A stretch of DNA of 14,032 nucleotides from Sphingomonas sp. CCH9-E2. GTDB lineage: Bacteria > Pseudomonadota > Alphaproteobacteria > Sphingomonadales > Sphingomonadaceae. Numbering within the stretch: the first letter of the stretch is position 1; the number at the start of each line of letters is the position of its first letter. Positions 7,654 to 12,809 of this stretch are shown in pieces. The stretch lies in assembly GCF_001557215.1 (NCBI RefSeq), contig NZ_LSJM01000201.1, positions 1 through 14,032 of the forward strand, written 5' to 3'. The translations under genes were made by a program, and so were the position numbers. The notes under the pieces were generated by a model. It did not search any database and had not been told where the DNA came from. It saw only the letters and a list, made by a program, of their open reading frames with translations.

Positions 7654-7670
7654 CGACCCAGCCTGGGTCG
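7654..7670. repeat. Short inverted repeat upstream of the decarboxylase gene
   Basis: CGACCCA (7654-7660) and TGGGTCG (7664-7670) pair perfectly around the loop GCC, 27 bases upstream of the decarboxylase start. It would be a leader hairpin or a protein-binding site; no poly-T tract follows. Confidence 0.45.
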
Positions 7671-7707
7671 AGATTTGGTTCAGGCGGTGGCGAAAAGCGT
7701 GATTGCC

Positions 7708-7757
7708 GAGCACCGGAGCGCAGCGTGCTTCAGGCACGTGAGCATCGGAGCGCAGGG
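7708..7757. repeat. Direct repeat pair flanking a hairpin in the polyamine-gene gap
   Basis: Two 18-base copies beginning GAGCA, at 7708-7725 and 7740-7757, agree at 16 positions (both contain CGGAGCGCAG). Between them CGTGC (7724-7728) pairs with GCACG (7734-7738). The 173-base gap 7628-7800 holds this, the inverted repeat at 7654-7670 and the hairpin at 7780-7798, and no gene that I can support. The unit looks like part of a dispersed repeat rather than a regulatory site, but this is inference. Confidence 0.55.
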
Positions 7758-7779
7758 AATCGCGCTTTGCAGCCCCGCA

Positions 7780-7798
7780 TGGGCCAAATATCGGCCCA
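7780..7798 (-). terminator. Hairpin just after the carboxyspermidine dehydrogenase stop
   Basis: On the minus strand TGGGCC and GGCCCA pair over 6 bp around a 7-base AT-rich loop, starting 2 bases after the dehydrogenase stop codon (7801-7803). There is no U-tract, so it is at best a weak or 3'-end-stabilising structure and may allow read-through into the decarboxylase gene. Confidence 0.35.
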
Positions 7799-7800
7799 GG

Positions 7801-9006
7801 CTAGAACTTCAGCGGCTCGGCCAGCTCCTTCACCTGCCACGGCAGGCCATGCTGGTTCAGCATGTCCATGAAGGGATCGGGATCGAACTGCTCCATGTTG
7901 AACACGCCCTCACCGCGCCACGTGCCATTGAGCATCAGCGCCGCGCCGATCATCGCGGGCACGCCGGTGGTGTAGCTCACCGCCTGGTTTCCGGTCTCCT
8001 CGAACGCATCCTCGTGATCGCAGATGTTGTAGACGTAGAAGGTCTTCTCTTCCCCGTCCTTGGTGCCGGTCGCGATGTCGCCGATATTGGTCTTGCCCTT
8101 GGTCGTGGTCCCCAGCGTCGACGGCTCCGGCAGCACGGCCTTCAGGAACTGCAGCGGCACGATCTCGCGGCCTTCGTACATGATCGGCTCGATCGAGGTC
8201 AGGCCGACATTCTGCAGCACGCGCAGATGCGTCAGATACTGTTCGCCGAACGTCATCCAGAAGCGCGCACGCTCCATTTCGGGGATGAACTTGGCCAGGC
8301 TCTCCAGCTCCTCATGGTACATGAGGTACATGTTCTTCGCGCCGACCTGATCGAACTCGAACACCTGCCGCGTCGACAGCGCCGGGGTCTCGACCCATTC
8401 GCCATTCTCCCAGTGCCGCGCGGGCGCGGTGATCTCGCGGATGTTGATCTCGGGGTTGAAGTTGGTCGCGAAATGCTGGCCATGATCGCCGCCATTGCAA
8501 TCGAGAATGTCGAGCGTGCGGATCGTGTCGAGCAGATGCTTCTTGATGTACATCGCGAACACGCTGGTCACGCCCGGATCGAAGCCCGAGCCGAGCAGCG
8601 CCATCAGGCCGGCATTCTTGAAGCGATCCTGATAATCCCATTGCCAGCCATAATGGAACCGCGCCTCGTCGCGCGGCTCGTAGTTCGCGGTGTCGAGATA
8701 GTCGGTGCCGGTGTTCAGGCACGCGTCCATCAGGTTCAGGTCCTGATAGGGCAGCGCCAGATTGACCAGCAGGTTCGGCTTGACCTGCTCGATCAGCTTC
8801 GACGTCGCGGCGACGTCATCGGCATCGACCTGCGCGGTGTCGATCGTCACGCCAAAGCGCTCCTTGACCGATTCGGCGATCGCATCGCACTTGAACTGAC
8901 GGCGGCTGGCGAGCGTGATCTTGCCGAACAGCTCGGGATTCTTCGCCATCTTGTGCACCGCGACCGACGAAACGCCGCCTGCGCCGATTACGAGAACGTC
9001 CTTCAC
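7801..9006 (-). CDS. Carboxynorspermidine/carboxyspermidine dehydrogenase (saccharopine dehydrogenase family)
   Basis: The 401-residue protein belongs to the saccharopine-dehydrogenase-like family; together with the decarboxylase downstream it is best read as the enzyme that reductively joins aspartate semialdehyde and a diamine to give carboxyspermidine or carboxynorspermidine with NADPH. The N-terminal Rossmann motif VLVIGAGGVSSVAVHKM begins at residue 4. Further family-like segments are LVNLALPYQDLNLMDACL, the TDYLDTANYEP region, and GSGFDPGVTSVFAMY. I place the start at GTG 9006: it is 7 bases from a strong AGGAAGGA (9014-9021) and puts the Rossmann fold at the very N-terminus, as in homologues. 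The open frame continues to a TTG at 9060, but those extra 18 residues are unlikely. The gene pair order, dehydrogenase then decarboxylase, supports the call over true saccharopine dehydrogenase. Confidence 0.9.
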   Translation of the reverse strand: MKDVLVIGAGGVSSVAVHKMAKNPELFGKITLASRRQFKCDAIAESVKERFGVTIDTAQVDADDVAATSKLIEQVKPNLLVNLALPYQDLNLMDACLNTGTDYLDTANYEPRDEARFHYGWQWDYQDRFKNAGLMALLGSGFDPGVTSVFAMYIKKHLLDTIRTLDILDCNGGDHGQHFATNFNPEINIREITAPARHWENGEWVETPALSTRQVFEFDQVGAKNMYLMYHEELESLAKFIPEMERARFWMTFGEQYLTHLRVLQNVGLTSIEPIMYEGREIVPLQFLKAVLPEPSTLGTTTKGKTNIGDIATGTKDGEEKTFYVYNICDHEDAFEETGNQAVSYTTGVPAMIGAALMLNGTWRGEGVFNMEQFDPDPFMDMLNQHGLPWQVKELAEPLKF

Positions 9007-9045
9007 GCCTTTGTCCTTCCTCAACTGTCCCGGGGGAATGCGGCC

Positions 9046-9074
9046 CCCATATGGGAGCAACGCCCCGGATGCAA
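9046..9074 (-). promoter_or_regulatory. Candidate promoter with 10-base palindrome upstream of the dehydrogenase gene
   Basis: On the minus strand TTGCAT (9069-9074) and TATGGG (9046-9051) are 17 bases apart, giving a leader of about 33 bases. The -10 candidate lies inside a perfect palindrome CCCATATGGG (9046-9055). The site is in the 120-base gap between the divergent dehydrogenase and hydrolase genes and might serve a regulator acting on both. By-eye match only. Confidence 0.3.
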
Positions 9075-9126
9075 AGGGCGAAGCACAGGCTGGCCCTAAG
9101 CCGCTGGATTCTCCTATGGATGCGTC

Positions 9127-10119
9127 ATGAGCATGACGATCGGACGCAGGACATTCATCGGCGGCGCCGCCACCCTAGGCCTCGGCGGCACCGCCGCCGC
9201 GCAATCGACACAGAAGATATTCGCCCCCCTGCCACCCTGGCCGCCGCGCGAAACGCTGATGCTGTGGCCGACCCTGCCGCCCGGCACCCCGCCCGGCATC
9301 ACGCCGTCGAAGGAACCGGTCCCCCTGCCCCCCGGCACGCCGCAGCGCTGGGAGAAAGGCATCCGCTACCCCTATATCGGCGTGTTCCGCCCACAGCGGC
9401 CCGACGGGCGCGCAGTGCTGGTCATGCCCGGCGGCGGCTATGTCTTTGTCAGCCTGATCAATGAAGGGGTGAATGTCGCGCGCGTGCTCAACCCGCTCGG
9501 CATCACCGTGTTCGTCCTCGCCTATCGCCTGCCGGGTGAAGGCTGGTTCAACCGCACTGACGTGCCGCTGCAGGATGCGCAGCGCGCGATGCGCCTGATC
9601 CGCGCCAATGCCGTGCATTACCGCATCGACCCGGCCAAGCTCGGCATCCTCGGCTTTTCCGCCGGCGGCCATCTTGGCGGCACGCTGACCGTCGGCCATG
9701 CCGATCCGGTTTACCGCCCGCGCGACAGTGCCGACACCCTGTCCGCCCGCCCGGCATTTTCCGGCCTGATCTACCCGGTGACCCAGTTCGCCAGCGCCGG
9801 TCCCAACAGCCGCTCCGGCCCGAACCTGTTCGGCGGCCCGCCCCCCGCCGGCGCCGCCTCCGCCCGCTTCGACGTCCTCACCCGCGCCAGCCCCGCGATG
9901 CCGCCACTGTTCCTCGCCCATGCCATGGACGACGGCACCGTCCCGGTCAGCCAGAGCATCGCGCTGGTCGAAGCCGCCCGCCGCCACAAGGTACCGGTCG
10001 AGGCGCATCTGCTCGAACGCGGCGGCCACGGCTTCGGCGCGCTGTCGCTCCCCCCGACCAACCCCGGCCACAAATGGTTGGAGTGGTTCGCCGCCTGGAC
10101 CGCGACGCATGTGAAGTAA
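9127..10119 (+). CDS. Tat-exported alpha/beta hydrolase (esterase/BD-FAE-like)
   Basis: The 330-residue protein begins with a twin-arginine signal: GRRTFIGGAATLGLGG with R7-R8, a hydrophobic stretch, and a likely cleavage after AAA at 23-25. It should be folded in the cytoplasm and exported to the periplasm. The mature part starts with a proline-rich segment (about 34-71) and then an alpha/beta-hydrolase domain: oxyanion-hole motif PGGGY (101-105), nucleophile elbow GFSAGG (S178), Asp in MDDGTVP (268-269) and His in GGHGFG (H301). This pattern matches the acetyl-esterase / bifunctional feruloyl-acetylxylan esterase-like group, often annotated as endo-xylanase. Substrate is unknown; an ester on plant or own polysaccharide is plausible. 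The start at 9127 has only a weak GGA 6 bases upstream; an alternative Met is two codons later. Stands alone on the plus strand. Confidence 0.88.
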   Translation: MSMTIGRRTFIGGAATLGLGGTAAAQSTQKIFAPLPPWPPRETLMLWPTLPPGTPPGITPSKEPVPLPPGTPQRWEKGIRYPYIGVFRPQRPDGRAVLVMPGGGYVFVSLINEGVNVARVLNPLGITVFVLAYRLPGEGWFNRTDVPLQDAQRAMRLIRANAVHYRIDPAKLGILGFSAGGHLGGTLTVGHADPVYRPRDSADTLSARPAFSGLIYPVTQFASAGPNSRSGPNLFGGPPPAGAASARFDVLTRASPAMPPLFLAHAMDDGTVPVSQSIALVEAARRHKVPVEAHLLERGGHGFGALSLPPTNPGHKWLEWFAAWTATHVK

Positions 10120-10124
10120 TGCAA

Positions 10125-10262
10125 CTCCCCTGCCTGCAAGGGAGGGGTTGGAGGTGAGTGCGAGCGTCAGCGAGCTTCGAACCGCTCGGCAGAACGCGAA
10201 GCTGACGGCATCGAGCCGTCATCTCCGCCACCCACCCCTAGCCCCTCCCTTGCAGGGAGGGG
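10125..10262. repeat. Palindromic intergenic repeat element B (MITE-like, about 138 bases)
   Basis: The ends are inverted copies: CTGCAAGGGAGGGG at 10134-10147 is the exact reverse complement of 10242-10255, and the similarity continues inward for about 17 bases with 13 matches. The right end forms a perfect 9-bp hairpin, CCCCTCCCT/AGGGAGGGG at 10242-10250/10254-10262. Inside are CGTCAGC (10165-10171) paired with GCTGACG (10201-10207), and GACGGC/GCCGTC at 10204-10209/10215-10220. It starts 5 bases after the hydrolase stop and fills most of the 186-base gap to the MAPEG start. The outer hairpins resemble those of element A. It may also act as a transcription terminator or 3' stabiliser for the hydrolase mRNA; that role is inferred. 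Confidence 0.7.
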
Positions 10263-10305
10263 AACTTTGAGCCACCCTCACCTAAACAAAGGGGGAGGAC
10301 TTACC

Positions 10306-10734
10306 ATGCACAGCGCCATCTTCGGCCCGGTCATCGCACTGATCGGCTGGACCCTCATCATGTGGGTCTGGATGTACGCCACCCGCATCCCGGCGATGCG
10401 GCGCGCCAAGATCGACGTTGCCAACCTCACCGGCGGCACCGGTGCCGACCTGCGCGCGAAGATCGACACGAAATCGCAATGGCCGGCCGACAATTACAAC
10501 CATCTGCTCGAACAGCCGGTACTTTTTTACGCGATCTGCATCGTGCTGACGCTGATGGATCAGGGCGACAATCTCAACGCCACCATCGCCTGGGTCTATG
10601 TCGCCCTGCGAATCGCCCACAGCCTGGTTCAGGTCACCACCAACCGCGTGATCATCCGCTTCTCGCTGTTCAGCCTCGCAACGATCGCGCTGATCATGCT
10701 GACGGTCCACGCGGCGATGGCATATTGGCGTTAA
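10306..10734 (+). CDS. MAPEG-family integral membrane protein
   Basis: The 142-residue protein has four predicted membrane segments, at about 4-26, 70-85, 92-110 and 118-140, with the family-like motifs HLLEQPVLFYAICIVLTL (67-84) and NRVIIRFSLFSLATIALIML near the C-terminus. MAPEG proteins are small membrane enzymes related to glutathione transferases and leukotriene synthases; bacterial members are mostly uncharacterised. The start ATG at 10306 is chosen because GGAGG (10294-10298, within a longer G-rich run) lies 7 bases upstream; a TTG at 10267 would add 13 residues without reason. It follows repeat element B and faces the amidotransferase gene convergently. Its substrate cannot be stated. 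Confidence 0.88.
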   Translation: MHSAIFGPVIALIGWTLIMWVWMYATRIPAMRRAKIDVANLTGGTGADLRAKIDTKSQWPADNYNHLLEQPVLFYAICIVLTLMDQGDNLNATIAWVYVALRIAHSLVQVTTNRVIIRFSLFSLATIALIMLTVHAAMAYWR

Positions 10735-10750
10735 ACCCCCATTTCTCGTC

Positions 10751-10838
10751 GTCCCGGGCCTGACCCGTTACAGGGCTTCTTCTTCGCCGTGGAATAAGGC
10801 AGCCCAGCCCCGGCTCAAGGCCGGGGCGACGGGTCAGG
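10751..10838. repeat. Inverted repeat region between convergent genes
   Basis: CCTGACCCG (10759-10767) is the exact reverse complement of CGGGTCAGG (10830-10838). The second copy contains the stop codon of the amidotransferase gene (TGA on the minus strand, 10834-10836). GTCGTCCCGG at the left (10751-10758 onward) also resembles, in inverted orientation, the CCGGGGCGAC at 10821-10830. Between them lies the strong hairpin at 10808-10826. It may be an imperfect copy of a dispersed GTCGTCCCGG-type repeat; dispersal is inferred. Confidence 0.55.
10808..10826. terminator. Bidirectional hairpin between MAPEG and amidotransferase genes
   Basis: CCCCGGC (10808-10814) and GCCGGGG (10820-10826) form a perfect 7-bp all-GC stem with a 5-base loop, between two convergent genes (stops at 10734 and 10834). 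No T-tract follows on either strand, so intrinsic termination is only a suggestion from position. Confidence 0.45.
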
Positions 10839-12723
10839 GAAACAGACGGGCGAGACTCCGCTCCAGCATCATCAGCTGCCACAGCGTCCGCCCATGCTCG
10901 GCGCGGCCGGAGCGATGCTCCTCTGCCAGCCGCGCGATCGCCTTGGGCTCGAACCACCCGCTCCCCGCCAGCACCCGCGACCGCGCCAGCCCGGCCGCCT
11001 CGTCCGCCAGCGCCGTGCGGAACCACGCCGACACCGGCGTCACGAACCCCATCTTGGGCCGATACAGCACCTCTTTTGGCAGATACGGCTCCAGCGCCTT
11101 CTTCATCAGCCACTTGCCCTGCCCGCCCCGGATCCGCATCGACGCGGGCAGCGTCGCGGCGAACTCGACAAAGCGATAATCCAGTAACGGCTCGCGCGCC
11201 TCCAGGCTCACCGCCATGCTGGTACGGTCCATCTTGGTCAGGATGTCGCCGGGCAGCCAGTGCCTGAAATCGGCGTACTGCGCCCGGTCCAGCTCGTCGC
11301 GCGCCGGGGCTTCCCGCATCGTCTCCACATAACGCATCTCGGCACGATGCCCGCCCAAGGCCGCGCGCGCCGCATCGGTGTACAGCCCGCTGCGCACCTG
11401 CGGCGTGGTCACCCCCACCGCCTTGGCATAGGCCGCGCCGCCCTCATCCGCCAACGCGAGCAGCGTCGTCTTCGCGCGCAGCGGTCGCGGCGCCCAATCG
11501 GCCTTGGGATAGACCCGCCCCAGCGCGCCGAACATGCCGCGCACCGATTGCGGGAGCACCGCGCGCACCCGCTCCTCCGCCGCATGGAACTTGTAGCGCC
11601 GATACCCGGCCAGCGCCTCGTCCGCGCCATCGCCCGACAGCGCCACCGTCACGCTCTCCCGCGCCAGCTCGCACACGCGGTAGGTCGCCAGCGCCGAGGC
11701 ATCGGCGAACGGCTCGTCGAAATGATGCACCAGCGTGTCGATCAGCGCATAGTCGTCCGCCGCGACCGTCTTCACCCGGTGCTGCGTCGCGAACCGCTCC
11801 GCCACCAGCGCGGCATGCGCCGTCTCGTCATAGCCCGCCTCGTCGAACCCGATGGTGCAGGTCTTGACCGCCGCCCGGCTCGCCTCCGCCATCAGCGCCA
11901 CGACCGCGCTCGAATCCACCCCGCCGGAGAGGAACGCGCCGAGCGGCACATCGGCAATCATCCGCGAGCGCACCGCAGCGCGCAGGTGGTGGATCAGCTC
12001 CGCCTCCAGATCGCGCGCCGATCCCTTGGCCCGCTGCGAAAAGTCGATGTCCCACCATTTGACCGGCGCAGCCATGGGCTTGCCGCGCTCCAGCAACAGA
12101 TAATGACCGGCGGGCAGCTTCTTCACCCCCGCCAGCACGCTCGCATCGTCGGGGACGTACCCCAGCCCCAGAAAATCCTCGACCGCGGTAAAATCGGGCG
12201 TCCGCCGGAACAGCGGATGCGCCAGCAGCCCCTTGATCTCCGACGCGAACGCCACCGCCCCGTCCGACAGCTCGGCATAATGAAGCGGCTTCACCCCCAT
12301 CCGGTCGCGCGCCAGCAACAGCGACTGCGCCCGCGCATCGTACAGCGCAAAGGCGAACATCCCGTTCAGCCGCTCCAGCAGCCGCGGCCCCCATGCGCGC
12401 CAGCCATGCAGCAGCACTTCGGTATCGCTATGGCTGACGAACACCGCACCCTTCGCCTCCAGCTCGGTGCGAACCTCCTGAAAATTATAGATTTCGCCGT
12501 TGAAGCTGACGACGACATCGCCCTCGGGCGTCGCCATCGGCTGCGCGCCGCCGGCCAGGTCGATGATCGACAGCCGCCGATGCCCCAGCCCAACGCCCGG
12601 CGCGGTCCACACCCCCGCCCCGTCCGGGCCGCGATGCACCAGCGCATCGGTCATCGCCCGCACCCGCGCAGGCTCCACCGGCTTGGGCGTCCCGGGATAG
12701 TAAAGGCCAGCTATGCCGCACAT
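10834..12723 (-). CDS. Exosortase A system-associated amidotransferase (asparagine synthetase-like)
   Basis: The 629-residue protein has the asparagine-synthase layout. An N-terminal class II glutamine amidotransferase domain (about 1-200) starts MCGIAG with nucleophile C2, and has RGPDG (31-35), FNGEIYN (74-80) and SDTEVLLHGW (99-108). The synthetase domain carries the ATP-pyrophosphatase loop SGGVDSS (266-272), then ALSGDGADEALAGYRRY and LTKMDRTSMAVSLEAREPLL. Glutamine-derived ammonia is transferred to an ATP-activated carboxylate. Because the gene directly follows exosortase A, it is best read as the amidotransferase of PEP-CTERM/exopolysaccharide loci rather than a housekeeping AsnB; its acceptor is probably a sugar or peptide of that pathway (inference). 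Start ATG at 12723 is fixed by the required Cys2. A GGGGA at 12735-12739 is a rather distant ribosome site. Confidence 0.9.
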   Translation of the reverse strand: MCGIAGLYYPGTPKPVEPARVRAMTDALVHRGPDGAGVWTAPGVGLGHRRLSIIDLAGGAQPMATPEGDVVVSFNGEIYNFQEVRTELEAKGAVFVSHSDTEVLLHGWRAWGPRLLERLNGMFAFALYDARAQSLLLARDRMGVKPLHYAELSDGAVAFASEIKGLLAHPLFRRTPDFTAVEDFLGLGYVPDDASVLAGVKKLPAGHYLLLERGKPMAAPVKWWDIDFSQRAKGSARDLEAELIHHLRAAVRSRMIADVPLGAFLSGGVDSSAVVALMAEASRAAVKTCTIGFDEAGYDETAHAALVAERFATQHRVKTVAADDYALIDTLVHHFDEPFADASALATYRVCELARESVTVALSGDGADEALAGYRRYKFHAAEERVRAVLPQSVRGMFGALGRVYPKADWAPRPLRAKTTLLALADEGGAAYAKAVGVTTPQVRSGLYTDAARAALGGHRAEMRYVETMREAPARDELDRAQYADFRHWLPGDILTKMDRTSMAVSLEAREPLLDYRFVEFAATLPASMRIRGGQGKWLMKKALEPYLPKEVLYRPKMGFVTPVSAWFRTALADEAAGLARSRVLAGSGWFEPKAIARLAEEHRSGRAEHGRTLWQLMMLERSLARLFP

Positions 12724-12735
12724 CAGTCAGTCGTT

Positions 12736-12769
12736 CCCCGCCCGGTTCCGTCGCACGGCTTTCGCGGGG
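12736..12769 (-). promoter_or_regulatory. Nested hairpin in the gap between exosortase and amidotransferase genes
   Basis: Outer arms CCCCGC (12736-12741) and GCGGGG (12764-12769) pair, and inside them CCGT (12748-12751) pairs with ACGG (12755-12758). The amidotransferase-proximal arm on the minus strand contains the GGGG that would be its ribosome site, 11 bases from the ATG. The 86-base gap 12724-12809 otherwise shows nothing. A read-through or translation control role is speculative. Confidence 0.35.
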
Positions 12770-12809
12770 ATGGCGCGCCGGTGCAAGAGCACAGCCGCCA
12801 GTTCGCCGC

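Noticed and set aside
7708..7757. Possible CRISPR repeat-spacer unit.
   Set aside because: Only two imperfect copies with a 14-base spacing that itself forms a hairpin; no further units and no cas genes.
9007..9060. Extended TTG start for the carboxyspermidine dehydrogenase.
   Set aside because: The GTG at 9006 has a strong ribosome site and gives the normal N-terminus next to the Rossmann fold.
7642..9099. A 485-codon plus-strand frame opposite the dehydrogenase gene.
   Set aside because: Antisense to a gene with clear motifs; no recognisable domain and no ribosome site that I can support.
10267..10305. TTG start extending the MAPEG protein by 13 residues.
   Set aside because: The ATG at 10306 has a good ribosome site, and the added residues are polar and not family-like.
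10834..12723. Housekeeping asparagine synthetase B.
   Set aside because: The domain layout fits, but position right after exosortase A favours the exosortase-associated amidotransferase.
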